From contig CALOBV010000012.1 of assembly GCA_942491535.1 (NCBI GenBank), positions 62,001-126,000 of the forward strand: a stretch of DNA of 64,000 nucleotides. Direction: 5' to 3'. Below the pieces are notes generated by a model. It ran no database searches. It worked only from the letters and a program-made list of their open reading frames with translations, and was not told the DNA's origin. A program made the translations under genes and the position numbers. Each line of letters starts with the position of its first letter. The first letter of the stretch is position 1. Shown here piece after piece: positions 18,012-27,056 of the stretch. Source of the stretch: JAUVKT01 sp942491535. Its GTDB lineage: Bacteria; Bacteroidota; Bacteroidia; Bacteroidales; VadinHA17.

Positions 18012-19172
18012 TTATTTTGAGATGGCCTTCATCCACCGGGCCGGAATTTCTCCTTCTCCTGCTTTCAGATAATCGTTGTATGAACAGGCGATATATACTA
18101 TAAGGCCATCTTTAGTAACTATCTTCATCCACCATCGGTTTGTTACTGTGCTTTTAATGAATATAAGATCTTCCTCGAGGTCTTTTACACTTACATGATA
18201 CAGTACGAAGCGACCATTTTTGTCTTTATCGATTAATTCTGATTCTGATTTCCTCTGCGAGTTTCCTTCGAGTAAGAACCAGAGTATTTGCGAGGCCAGA
18301 ACAGAGGTCTGACTACGACTGTCGAGCAGGGGGTTTACCTCAAACAGACCGAATACTTTCATATTATCGCTAAGTCCGGCATAACGGGCCAGGAGGCATA
18401 TTTCTTCTGTATAAAAACCATTTGGCGAAGGGGCAAAAGTGCCGGGAGCGTCTGATTGCCTGACGGATGATATATCGAGAGAGATAAAGGATGAATCGCG
18501 AAATGTTGGCTCGATTTCGGGGAGATCGGCCCTGGCTTCACCAAGTCTTACCAGCATGTGGTTCATCTTACGAAACCTATTAACCACCTGTTGGTCATTG
18601 AGATATGTCTGATATCCTATGTTCACAAAATTACTAATTGAACTCTGCCTGTTGTAAATGATCTCGCCCAGGTAATTGAACGAATCGGGTTCTTTTCTGT
18701 CGCTGGAAAAGTCCAGTCTTGAATCAATGGAGGCGAAGGAATATTTTATTTCATGTTCTGTAAAGGCCCTGTCGATAGCAGGTATAATAGCACTGCTGCC
18801 TCCCAGGATAACAGCCATGCAATCTTTGTGAAGGAGGTAAACAAGAACGTCTTTAAGGGCGGCCAGGGTGTCTTCAAATCGCGGACCCTGTTTTATATTA
18901 CCCAGGTCGGCAATCTTATTCTTGCCTGGTAACCTTGAAAGCTGGTAAAGTGATTCTCTTATTTTATCAGGCGCTTCACCTGATCCTTTGTTTGGAGAGC
19001 GGCGATCTTCTGCAACACCTATTAACGCAATCCTGAACCCTGATATGTTTTCAATCGGTTTACTGGCAGTACTTATTGTCAGATTATGCGAAAGACATGA
19101 TGGTTCTGCAAGGTGCCCCCACAGGGGTCGCTCAATACTCACAGGGTCGAAATAATCGCTGAGGTTGATCAT
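18012..19172 (-). CDS. Arginase/formimidoylglutamase-fold protein, metal site degenerate
   Basis: A 386-residue protein of the arginase/agmatinase/formimidoylglutamase (ureohydrolase) superfamily, recognisable from the order of its motifs. The metal ligands are largely lost. The usual GGDH is GGSS (VILGGSSAIIPA), the usual DAHxD is DSRLD (SIDSRLDFSS), and the usual SxDxDxxDP is SLDISSVRQSDAPG. Both ligand histidines and the second aspartate of the last motif are replaced, while three aspartates remain. Hydrolysis by a di-manganese centre therefore seems impossible. It lies 15 bp after topA and upstream of porP-gldKLMN on the same strand, so a structural or regulatory role connected with the secretion genes is possible. 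The C-terminal 65 residues (KDLEEDLIFIKSTVTNRWW) appear to be a family-specific extension. Confidence 0.82.
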   Translation of the reverse strand: MINLSDYFDPVSIERPLWGHLAEPSCLSHNLTISTASKPIENISGFRIALIGVAEDRRSPNKGSGEAPDKIRESLYQLSRLPGKNKIADLGNIKQGPRFEDTLAALKDVLVYLLHKDCMAVILGGSSAIIPAIDRAFTEHEIKYSFASIDSRLDFSSDRKEPDSFNYLGEIIYNRQSSISNFVNIGYQTYLNDQQVVNRFRKMNHMLVRLGEARADLPEIEPTFRDSSFISLDISSVRQSDAPGTFAPSPNGFYTEEICLLARYAGLSDNMKVFGLFEVNPLLDSRSQTSVLASQILWFLLEGNSQRKSESELIDKDKNGRFVLYHVSVKDLEEDLIFIKSTVTNRWWMKIVTKDGLIVYIACSYNDYLKAGEGEIPARWMKAISK

Positions 19173-19186
19173 GCTGTAATAATAGC

Positions 19187-21487
19187 TTATTTTTTTGATC
19201 CTGATCCCTTTTCAATCAGCGCCATACAGTCTTCTTCTGTAAGGGTGGCAGGATCTGTCTTTTTTGGAATTTTGTAATTCTTTTTATGATATGATATATA
19301 TGGCCCATAACGACCATTCAGAACAGTAATTTCCCCGAAGGTATTTATTATTCTTTTTTTATCTCCCTCCCTCTTTGCTTCGATAAGTCCGATAGCTCTC
19401 TCCCTTGTTACTTCTAATGGGTCGTCGACATCCTTTTCCAGAGAATAGAATTTATTGTCGTGCTTAACATAGGGTCCGAACCGCCCCAGTCCGATAGTAA
19501 GTGGCTTTTCTTCGTATTCACCTATTTCGCGGGGTAGCTTAAATAATTCAAGCACTTCTTCAATTAAGATTGTCTCGATCAGCTGACCTTTACGGAGACT
19601 GGCATATCTTGGTTTACTTTCTTCACTGACTTCTCCAATCTGGGCAACCGGTCCGAAGCGTCCCATTCTGACCGAAACCTGTTCTCCTGTTTCGGGATGT
19701 TTGCCCAGTATGCGGACACCGGTTTTCCTGCTGCTCTGCTCGAGGGTTGACTCTACCTTCTTATGGAAGGGATTGTAGAATTTCTCGAGCATCTTGTCCC
19801 ACTTCAGCTTGCCTTCGGCTATCTGGTCGAACTGTACCTCAACATTGGCCGTAAAATGATAGTCGAAAATATCTTTGAAATTTTCGACCAGGAAATCGTT
19901 AACTATCATACCAATATCCTGAGGAAACATTTTTGATTTTTCCGTTCCTGCAACTTCTGTTTTAACTGCTTTGCTGATGGTCCCCTTTTCAAGACTCAGA
20001 AACCTGATTTTTCTCTTCGTGCCCGGACGATCTTCCCTGGCTGCGTATCCGCGATTTTGAATTGTTGAAATAACCGGGGCATATGTTGAAGGCCGACCAA
20101 TACCAAGTTCCTCCATTTTCTTAACCAGGCTGGCTTCTGTATATCTGGGTGGCGGAGATGTGAATCGCTCGGTGGCGGAGATGCTTTCATAGCTCAGGTC
20201 CATTCCCGGTTTTACCGGAGGAATATCAGTTGATGTATCACCATTCCCGTTGTCGCTAGATTCGCGATATACTTTCAGGAAGCCATCGAAAGTAATAACT
20301 TCTCCCTGGGCAAAGAACCCTGTGGGGGAGTTCGATACACTAATAGCTATAGTAGTTTTTTCTACTGTTGCATTACTCATCTGTGATGCCAGGGTCCTCT
20401 TCCAGATCAGGTCGTACAATCTCTTTTCCTGCTTGCTGCCGGGTACTTCATGGTTATCCATATAGGTAGGCCTTATTGCCTCGTGAGCTTCCTGTGCTCC
20501 CTTTGATGAGGTTTTGAACTGCCTGGATTTAGAATATGCTTCTCCAAATTCTTTTTTTATTACTGTCGCAGCAGTGTTTATTGCCAGCTGCGAAAGGTTT
20601 GTAGAATCTGTACGCATGTAGGTAATCTTACCTGCTTCGTATAATTTCTGTGCCACCGACATGGTTTGCGAAACTGAAAAACTAAGTTTTCTGTATGCTT
20701 CCTGCTGAAGAGTCGATGTTGTGAAAGGTGGTGCAGGAGACCTTACACCCGGCTTAACCGAAACATCGCTGATTGCAAAGGAGGCTTCGGAGCACAGCTC
20801 CAGGAACTTCATGGCGTCGTTTTCGCCGCCAAATTTTTTATTAGTCTCTGCCTTAAGTAGGTTATCGCTGCCTTCTTTGTCTTTAAACAGAAAATCGGCC
20901 TGGACCCTGAATGATGAACCAGCTTTGAAGGCGATAATCTCTCTTTCACGGTCAACAAGTATTCTCAGTGCAACCGACTGAACCCTTCCGGCCGACAGAG
21001 ATGGCTGTACCTTTCTCCACAGGATGGGTGATATTTCAAAACCCACCAGTCGGTCGAGAACCCTTCTTGCCTGCTGTGCATTAACAACATCACTATTTAC
21101 ACTTCTGGGACTTTCTATAGCCTTTTTAATTGCTTCTTCAGTAATCTCGTGAAATACTATACGCCTGGTATTGTCTTTGTTAAGCTTAAGTACCTCCATA
21201 AGATGCCATGCAATAGCCTCTCCTTCACGGTCTTCATCCGAAGCAAGCCATATAATCTTGCTTTCCTTTACATGTTTTTTCAGTTCGCTAACAATCTTCT
21301 TTTTATCGGTTGGGATAATATATTCAGGGATGAATCCGTTGTCAATATCGATACCTATATTCTTTTTACTAAGGTCACGAATATGTCCAAAGCTGGAGAC
21401 AACTTTATAATCTTTACCAAGAAATTTCTCTATTGTTTTTGCTTTTGCAGGCGACTCTACAATAACCAGGTTTCCACTCATATCCAT
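19187..21487 (-). CDS. topA: DNA topoisomerase I
   Basis: A 766-residue type IA topoisomerase that relaxes negative supercoils. The TOPRIM domain starts at LVIVESPAKAKTIEKFLG and contains SDEDREGEAIAWHL. The active-site tyrosine lies in GKITYMRTDSTNLS (about Tyr290), and SLSAGRVQSVALR is present. The C-terminal third has repeats of the type GRFGPVAQIG, GRFGPYVKHDNKFY and GRYGPYISYHKKNYKIPKK, replacing zinc fingers as is common in this phylum. ATG at 21487 or at 21481 could be the start. It precedes the arginase-like gene by 14 bp and may be co-transcribed with it. Confidence 0.96.
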   Translation of the reverse strand: MDMSGNLVIVESPAKAKTIEKFLGKDYKVVSSFGHIRDLSKKNIGIDIDNGFIPEYIIPTDKKKIVSELKKHVKESKIIWLASDEDREGEAIAWHLMEVLKLNKDNTRRIVFHEITEEAIKKAIESPRSVNSDVVNAQQARRVLDRLVGFEISPILWRKVQPSLSAGRVQSVALRILVDREREIIAFKAGSSFRVQADFLFKDKEGSDNLLKAETNKKFGGENDAMKFLELCSEASFAISDVSVKPGVRSPAPPFTTSTLQQEAYRKLSFSVSQTMSVAQKLYEAGKITYMRTDSTNLSQLAINTAATVIKKEFGEAYSKSRQFKTSSKGAQEAHEAIRPTYMDNHEVPGSKQEKRLYDLIWKRTLASQMSNATVEKTTIAISVSNSPTGFFAQGEVITFDGFLKVYRESSDNGNGDTSTDIPPVKPGMDLSYESISATERFTSPPPRYTEASLVKKMEELGIGRPSTYAPVISTIQNRGYAAREDRPGTKRKIRFLSLEKGTISKAVKTEVAGTEKSKMFPQDIGMIVNDFLVENFKDIFDYHFTANVEVQFDQIAEGKLKWDKMLEKFYNPFHKKVESTLEQSSRKTGVRILGKHPETGEQVSVRMGRFGPVAQIGEVSEESKPRYASLRKGQLIETILIEEVLELFKLPREIGEYEEKPLTIGLGRFGPYVKHDNKFYSLEKDVDDPLEVTRERAIGLIEAKREGDKKRIINTFGEITVLNGRYGPYISYHKKNYKIPKKTDPATLTEEDCMALIEKGSGSKK

Positions 21488-21579
21488 CTAAATTGGGTTC
21501 CTCAAAATGCTGGACAAAGTAAAGCATTTATGTACCTAAGTTCAAAATAATGATCGATAATTCTTTAATTTTTATTTAG

Positions 21580-21587
21580 TACTTTTG
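21580..21587 (+). promoter_or_regulatory. -7 box TACTTTTG upstream of pbp1A
   Basis: TACTTTTG fits the Bacteroidota -7 consensus TAnnTTTG and lies 21 bp before the ATG at 21609. No TTG was found 17-23 bp upstream, so only half the promoter is supported. Confidence 0.45.
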
Positions 21588-21608
21588 AAGCAAAGATCAC
21601 AAACAGTT

Positions 21609-23975
21609 ATGACAGAGAGCAAGAGTAAGTACAGAAAATATGTCAGATGGTTCTGGATAATATTCGCCACACCCTTCCTTGTGTTGCTGGCTCTTTTTAT
21701 TCTCGTTTCCAATGAGGTTTTTGGTCCAATGCCAACTTTTGATGAGCTTGAAAACCCTGAGAACAACCTGGCTGCAGAGGTATATTCGGCCGACGGTGTG
21801 TTACTGGGTAAATACTACTTTCAGAACAGGAGCTGGACAGAATATGAGGAGATATCTCCCTATGTGGTGGATGCTCTTATTGCCACCGAGGATATCCGTT
21901 TTCACCGTCACTCAGGCATTGATTTCCGCGGGTTGGCAAGGGTTATTGTTAAATCAATTGTGATGGGCCAGAACACCGGAGGAGGTAGCACAATATCACA
22001 GCAGCTTGCAAAAAACCTGTATAATACACGGGCCATAATGATGGGCGAAGAGGGTAGGAAAGGAATCTTCAACCTTGGTATTGCCAAGCTTAAAGAATGG
22101 GCTACTGCGGTGAGACTTGAGAGGAATTATACCAAGGAGGAGATAATTACGATGTACCTGAATGTATATGATTATCTCTATAATGCAGTGGGGATAAGAT
22201 CTGCTTCGGAGGTTTATTTCAATACAACCCCAGACTCATTGTCAATTGATCAGTCTGCAATTTTTGTTGGGATGCTAAAGAATTCGGCTCTCTATAACCC
22301 AAAGAGATTTCCTGAGAAGATGATTGAAAGAAGGAACCTGGTACTATCTCAGATGGTTAAATATGGTTACCTCGATTCAGAAGTTGCCGATTCTGTTTCT
22401 CTTCTCCCAATAGAACTTGACTTTAAAGAACCCAGCCATAACCTGGGTCTGGCAACCTATTTAAGGGAGTATATTCGTACCACAATGATTGCTTTTGAGC
22501 CCGACAGGGACAATTATATTTTTACTCCTGACTATCAGAACGATTCAATTGAATGGGAGATGAATAATCTATATGGCTGGTGCAGGAAGAACACCAAACC
22601 CGACGGGTCGAATTACAATATATATAAGGACGGACTAAAGATTTATACAACTATAGACTCCAGGATGCAGCTTTATGCCGAAGAAGCAGTCTGGGAACAT
22701 CTGTCAGAGGGATTACAACCTGATTTTGATTACCAGTCGAAAAGCTTCAGGCGTCCGCCATACAGTAACGATCTGTCGTCGGGGGATATTAAAGACATAA
22801 TGCAAACCTCGATCAGGCGGACCGACAGGTACAGGGCTATGACAAGGGCGGGGATATCGGAAGACTCAATAAACCTTGCTTTTAATACTCCCGTGCCAAT
22901 GAGTCTCTTTACCTGGAAGGGTGATGTTGATACCATATTAACCCCCTACGATTCGGTATACTACTACAAGCATATTGTACGCTCCAGTATTATGGCTATG
23001 GATCCTCATTCAGGATATGTAAAAGCCTATGTTGGTGGCCCGGATTACAGGTACTTTAAGTATGATGCAGTTAGCCAGCAAAGGAAGCAGGTTGGCTCAA
23101 CAATAAAGCCATTCCTTTATACCCTGGCCATTCAGGATGGTTATTCACCATGCTACGAGGTAGAGAATATTCCAAGGGTTTTTAATATACCGGGGGATAC
23201 TGTACCATGGTCGCCAAGAAGTTCAGGGCCCCGCGAATACCATGGTAAGATGGTTACTCTTAAATGGGGACTGGCAAAGTCTGAAAATTATATTTCGGCC
23301 TGGCTGATGAAGCAGTTTACCCCACAGGCCGTGGTGGATATGATGACCAGGATGGGAATAAATACACGCAACGATTATGTTGAAGCTGTTCCGTCTATCT
23401 TTCTTGGTACCGGCATAATTAAGCTAAAGGAGATGGTTGGCGCATTTAGTACCTTTGCCAATAAGGGCATTTATACTGAGCCAATTGTTGTAAGCCGTAT
23501 AGAAGATAAAAATGGTAATGTAATTGCAAGATTTAGTCCACGAGTCGAGGAGGTTATGACTGAGGAGGACGCCTACCTTATGTTAAACCTTTTGCAGGGT
23601 GTGACTGCAAGCGGAGGAACGGGAGTCAGGCTAAGAACAGTTTATGAGCTGCAGAGTGAAATCGGGGGTAAGACGGGAACCACCCAGAATCATTCCAACG
23701 GATGGTTTATGGGCATAACTCCTAATCTGGTGGGAGGAGTGTGGAGTGGTTGGGAAGACCAGGGAATTCACTTTGAAAATATTACCCTTGGTCAGGGATC
23801 TAATATGGCCCTGCCGGTATTCGGTTTATTCCTTCAGAAGATTTATGCCGATGAGGAACTGGGCATTATGGAAGCAGATAAGTTCGAAGAGCCACCCGGA
23901 TTCAATATGGAACTCGATTGCGATAAGCTGAAGAAAGAGACTCCTATAAATAATCGCTATAATGAAGAGTTTTAG
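21609..23975 (+). CDS. Bifunctional penicillin-binding protein 1A
   Basis: About 788 residues with one membrane helix (IIFATPFLVLLALFILVS). The glycosyltransferase (GT51) domain shows ATEDIRFHRHSGIDFRG and GGGSTISQQLAKNLY. The transpeptidase domain has the SxxK serine in GSTIKPFLYT, the SxN motif in KSENYIS and KTG in GGKTGTTQNHSNGW. It polymerises and cross-links peptidoglycan at the inner membrane. ATG at 21609 is preferred over an upstream TTG (21585) because a -7 box overlaps that TTG and the n-region MTESKSKYRK fits. The gene diverges from topA and ends 6 bp before a heptamer array. Confidence 0.95.
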   Translation: MTESKSKYRKYVRWFWIIFATPFLVLLALFILVSNEVFGPMPTFDELENPENNLAAEVYSADGVLLGKYYFQNRSWTEYEEISPYVVDALIATEDIRFHRHSGIDFRGLARVIVKSIVMGQNTGGGSTISQQLAKNLYNTRAIMMGEEGRKGIFNLGIAKLKEWATAVRLERNYTKEEIITMYLNVYDYLYNAVGIRSASEVYFNTTPDSLSIDQSAIFVGMLKNSALYNPKRFPEKMIERRNLVLSQMVKYGYLDSEVADSVSLLPIELDFKEPSHNLGLATYLREYIRTTMIAFEPDRDNYIFTPDYQNDSIEWEMNNLYGWCRKNTKPDGSNYNIYKDGLKIYTTIDSRMQLYAEEAVWEHLSEGLQPDFDYQSKSFRRPPYSNDLSSGDIKDIMQTSIRRTDRYRAMTRAGISEDSINLAFNTPVPMSLFTWKGDVDTILTPYDSVYYYKHIVRSSIMAMDPHSGYVKAYVGGPDYRYFKYDAVSQQRKQVGSTIKPFLYTLAIQDGYSPCYEVENIPRVFNIPGDTVPWSPRSSGPREYHGKMVTLKWGLAKSENYISAWLMKQFTPQAVVDMMTRMGINTRNDYVEAVPSIFLGTGIIKLKEMVGAFSTFANKGIYTEPIVVSRIEDKNGNVIARFSPRVEEVMTEEDAYLMLNLLQGVTASGGTGVRLRTVYELQSEIGGKTGTTQNHSNGWFMGITPNLVGGVWSGWEDQGIHFENITLGQGSNMALPVFGLFLQKIYADEELGIMEADKFEEPPGFNMELDCDKLKKETPINNRYNEEF

Positions 23976-23980
23976 TGGGG

Positions 23981-24036
23981 TGTGAGGTGCGAGGTACGGG
24001 GTACGGGGTACGGGGTACGGGGTACGGGGTGCGAGG
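23981..24036. repeat. Heptamer array, five TACGGGG and three TGYGAGG units
   Basis: Eight contiguous 7-bp units: TGTGAGG, TGCGAGG, five TACGGGG, TGCGAGG. The array starts 6 bp after the pbp1A stop and ends 2 bp before the stop of the four-helix-bundle gene. Related units occur in inverted orientation at 24483-24515 and in direct orientation near 30620-30647. Confidence 0.95.
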
Positions 24037-24038
24037 TA

Positions 24039-24398
24039 TCAGATAATTGATTCTCTGTATTGAATAAGTTTCCTTAGTTTTTTTGATAATATTGAGATGT
24101 TCTCAAGCAGAATGTCACATAATTTATTTTCAATGTATTGAGTTTTCTGAGCAATAAATATCTGAGTTTCTAATTCTGCCAGTGAGCCTTTTGAAATATA
24201 CAGGTAGTTAATTGCTTTTAGTTGTCTTCCTGACTCTTCCCCTTCTGCAATGTTTGAGGCAACACTTACGGCTGACCTTCTTATTTGATCTCTAAGGCCA
24301 AAGTCTTTAGAAATTTTTCCGGATTCTGTCACTTCATATATATGGACAGCCAAATCTTTTGCAAGATTCCATACTTCGAGCTTTTTATAGTCTCCCAT
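24039..24398 (-). CDS. Four-helix-bundle protein (23S rRNA intervening-sequence family)
   Basis: A 119-residue helical protein. The pattern GDYKKLEVWNLAKDLAVHIY, then LRDQIRRSAVSVASNIAEGE, then NYLYISKGSLAELETQI is characteristic of the four-helix-bundle family (TIGR02436, also called S23 or IVS-encoded protein). Members were first found inside intervening sequences of 23S rRNA genes and are related to Avd of diversity-generating retroelements. Here the gene is in neither context: no rRNA, reverse transcriptase or variable repeat is nearby. It sits alone between heptamer arrays that are inverted relative to each other (23981-24036 and 24483-24515). The role is unknown; nucleic-acid binding is an inference from the relatives. 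Confidence 0.93.
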   Translation of the reverse strand: MGDYKKLEVWNLAKDLAVHIYEVTESGKISKDFGLRDQIRRSAVSVASNIAEGEESGRQLKAINYLYISKGSLAELETQIFIAQKTQYIENKLCDILLENISILSKKLRKLIQYRESII

Positions 24399-24482
24399 TA
24401 AATCTAAAATATTTTATGCAGCAGCATAAATTTATTAAAGATTTATGAAAAAGTCAATTGATTTTTGATTTTCCTATTGCAT

Positions 24483-24515
24483 CCCGTACCTCGCACCTCG
24501 CACCTCGCACCCCGC
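24483..24515. repeat. Inverted heptamer array (TGCGAGG on the minus strand)
   Basis: On the minus strand this reads GCGGGG, then TGCGAGG three times, then TACGGG. It lies 2 bp from the radA stop (24518). The units are the same as those at 23981-24036 but in opposite orientation, bracketing the four-helix-bundle gene. Confidence 0.9.
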
Positions 24516-24517
24516 TT

Positions 24518-25873
24518 CTAGCCAAATAGTCTTTTCACAAGCTCATCTACACGTCCGATTTCAACTACAGTGATTCTTGTTTTTCCGATGTCAGCTTTAC
24601 GGTTGTACTTTGAGATAAAGATTTTTTCAAATCCCAGTTTATCAGCTTCTTTAATTCTTTGATCTATGTGACTTACCGGTCTTATTTCTCCGCTCAGACC
24701 TGTCTCGCCTGCAAAGCAATATTTCTTACTGATTGATATATCCAGATTGGAAGACAGCACTGCGCTGATAACGGAAAGGTCTATAGCAGGATCACTTACC
24801 TTTAATCCCCCTGCAATATTGAGAAATACATCCTTTACACCCAGCCTGAATCCGGCTCGTTTCTCCAGTACTGCAAGCAGCATATTAAGACGCCTTATAT
24901 CAAAGCCAGTCGAGCTCCTCTGGGGAGTACCATAAACGGCACTGCTGACAAGCGACTGGGTTTCAATCATAAATGGTCTTATTCCGTCTACAGTGGCTGC
25001 AATTGCTGTGCCGCTGAGTTCTTCAGTGTGCTGGTTTATAAACATTTCACTCGGGTTTGCAACTTCCCGGAGTCCTGTTGACAGCATTTCGAATATTCCA
25101 ATCTCGTTTGTCGAACCGAACCTGTTTTTAATGGCTCTCAGTATCCTGTATATATAATTATTATCGCCTTCAAATTGAAGTACAACGTCAACAATGTGTT
25201 CAAGAATCTTGGGCCCAGCCAGGGTACCGTCTTTTGTGATATGTCCTATCAGCAAGACGGGGGTGCCTGTTTGTTTGGCATATTTGAGCAGAAGGGCAGC
25301 GCTCTCTCTTACCTGGCTAATCGAACCTGCTGATGATTCTATAGCCGAGGTGGTGATTGTCTGTATACTGTCTATTATAAGCAGATCGGGCTTGATCTGC
25401 TCGGATTGGGAAAGGATATTTTCGAGTGATGTTTCGCTGTAGATATAACAAAGATCATTACCATCTGACAGTCTCTCAGACCTGAGTTTAATCTGTTCAC
25501 CACTTTCTTCGCCAGAGACATAGAGAATTTTTTTCTGATCCATCTTCATTGCCAGCTGGAGAGCCAGTGTTGATTTTCCAACTCCCGGTTCGCCTCCGAA
25601 GAGTAGTAGAGATCCTGGCACCATGCCACCACCAAGTATTCTGTCTACCTCCTTATATCCGGTTGAAATGCGGCGCTTTCGCGATGATGTTATATCTCCT
25701 ATAGCTTCAGGTCTGGAAGGGGTATCCTTGAAATTCGTTACTGAGGTTCCTTTTTTTACTTCAAGCTCTTCTATATAGGTATTCCATTCTCCACAGGAAG
25801 GACAGCGACCTATCCATTTCGGGGAATCAGCACCGCAATTACGGCACACATATATTTTCTTAGATTTAGCCAT
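24518..25873 (-). CDS. radA: DNA repair protein RadA
   Basis: A 451-residue RecA-like ATPase that helps process recombination intermediates by branch migration. The N-terminal zinc finger is CRNCGADSPKWIGRCPSCGEW, with four cysteines in the right spacing. Walker A is GEPGVGKST, the Walker B region is LLIIDSIQT, and the RadA-specific KNRFG motif is present (AIKNRFGSTNEIG). The C-terminal third is the Lon-protease-like domain (SSNLDISISKKYCFAGETGLSGEIRPV). Length is usual. It appears monocistronic, with repeat DNA on both sides. Confidence 0.97.
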   Translation of the reverse strand: MAKSKKIYVCRNCGADSPKWIGRCPSCGEWNTYIEELEVKKGTSVTNFKDTPSRPEAIGDITSSRKRRISTGYKEVDRILGGGMVPGSLLLFGGEPGVGKSTLALQLAMKMDQKKILYVSGEESGEQIKLRSERLSDGNDLCYIYSETSLENILSQSEQIKPDLLIIDSIQTITTSAIESSAGSISQVRESAALLLKYAKQTGTPVLLIGHITKDGTLAGPKILEHIVDVVLQFEGDNNYIYRILRAIKNRFGSTNEIGIFEMLSTGLREVANPSEMFINQHTEELSGTAIAATVDGIRPFMIETQSLVSSAVYGTPQRSSTGFDIRRLNMLLAVLEKRAGFRLGVKDVFLNIAGGLKVSDPAIDLSVISAVLSSNLDISISKKYCFAGETGLSGEIRPVSHIDQRIKEADKLGFEKIFISKYNRKADIGKTRITVVEIGRVDELVKRLFG

Positions 25874-25921
25874 TAATTTCTTAAAAGTAATAAATATAAC
25901 AAATCCTTATGTTTAAACTGA

Positions 25922-26067
25922 GTTGAAAAGGGTTGAAAAGGGTTGAAACTGGGTTGAAAAGGTTTAAGTGGTTGAAGTAGTTTGAGTGGTCTATCACCCC
26001 AACACCCCAACACCCCAACACTCATCTACCCTCCCTTAGCCCTTAGCTCTTCGCTCTTACCCTTTCG
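25922..26067. repeat. Composite array: GTTGAAAAGG decamers, CACCCCAA octamers, CCCTTAG heptamers
   Basis: Decamer-like units (GTTGAAAAGG, GTTGAAACTGG, then TTTAAGTGG and TTTGAGTGG) span 25922-25989. Three perfect octamers CACCCCAA lie at 25995-26018. Heptamers CCCTTAG, CCCTTAG, CTCTTCG, CTCTTAC, CCTTTCG lie at 26033-26067, inside the 3' end of the ybhN-like gene. The decamers match the minus strand of 30731-30775 and the plus strand of 59281-59335. Confidence 0.88.
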
Positions 26068-27054
26068 CCTGAATATCCTGTAGAAGGAATATGTTCCAAG
26101 CACTGCTATAAGGATCATCTGGGACTCATGCGATAAGGTTGCATAAACCAGTCCGTCTTCAAGCGATATTCCGTATACTACAAAGAGACCCCTTGAGACA
26201 ATCCAGTGAAAGGCGCCTATACCTCCCTGCACCGGTGCTGCCATGCCCAGGCTGCCAATTACCAGGAGAAATATTCCATCGGCAAGTGTAAGGTGCTCTG
26301 TTGCGGGGGTCATAAATACAATCACCCAGGTCATAAAAGTATAACTTGTCCAGATTATGAGGGTATGAAAAATAAACTCTGCCTTGTTTTTTATAGAAAG
26401 AAAGGCCTTCAGTCCATGAAAAATTCCTTTAACAATATCCAGTATTTTCCTGAAGAACTTAAGTTTAATAAAATCGTTACGGAAATGGTAAATAGCATAA
26501 ATTGAAAAGACTATCACAAGTGCTGCAATAGTAGTAGCGAGAAACGAAAATCCGAAGATGTCGGCCATCTTATCTCTTAGCGGAACCAGGACATAATCAC
26601 GGAGGAAGGCTTTCATCAGGTCGCCTCTGAGAATAAGCATCAAAACAAGTATGGTCAACATGCTTATAAAATCGAAGGCCCTTTCTGCTATTACTGTTCC
26701 AAAAAGCTTATCAACCGGTATTTTTTCCTTTTTTCCCAGTGCCACACAGCGCGTAAATTCTCCCACTCTCGGGAGAGCAAAATTTGCCAGGTAACCTGAA
26801 AGCAGGGCATGATATGTATTCCAGAGGCCGGGCTTGTAACCCAGGGGCCTTATTATCAGGATCCACCTGCGTGACCGGCTAATAAATGCAAGCATTGAAA
26901 AAGCAAAAGAAGGGATTAACCATCCATATCGGGCCTTCTTAATGTCTTCAATTATTTGTCCAAGATCAACCTTCCTAAACGCAAGATAAAGGAGAACTGT
27001 ACTCAGAACCAGAAATATAATGATTTTTAATACCTGCTTAATCTTCTCTTTCAA
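26026..27054 (-). CDS. YbhN/UPF0104-type integral membrane protein
   Basis: A 342-residue protein with about seven to eight membrane helices, of the lysylphosphatidylglycerol-synthase transmembrane/UPF0104 family. Recognisable parts are SRSRRWILIIRPLGY, ALLSGYLANFALPRVGEFTRC, ERAFDFISMLTILVLML and GSLGMAAPVQGGIGAFHW. Related proteins flip or carry lipids, but this one has no soluble catalytic domain and its substrate is unknown. It starts 2 bp after panD and belongs to the panC-panD operon. The last 13 residues (ending SEELRAKGG) are encoded by the heptamer array at 26033-26067. Confidence 0.9.
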   Translation of the reverse strand: MKEKIKQVLKIIIFLVLSTVLLYLAFRKVDLGQIIEDIKKARYGWLIPSFAFSMLAFISRSRRWILIIRPLGYKPGLWNTYHALLSGYLANFALPRVGEFTRCVALGKKEKIPVDKLFGTVIAERAFDFISMLTILVLMLILRGDLMKAFLRDYVLVPLRDKMADIFGFSFLATTIAALVIVFSIYAIYHFRNDFIKLKFFRKILDIVKGIFHGLKAFLSIKNKAEFIFHTLIIWTSYTFMTWVIVFMTPATEHLTLADGIFLLVIGSLGMAAPVQGGIGAFHWIVSRGLFVVYGISLEDGLVYATLSHESQMILIAVLGTYSFYRIFRRKGKSEELRAKGG

Positions 27055-27056
27055 GA

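Noticed and set aside
24039..24398. Diversity-generating retroelement around the Avd-like gene
   Set aside because: No reverse transcriptase, template repeat or variable repeat is found nearby.
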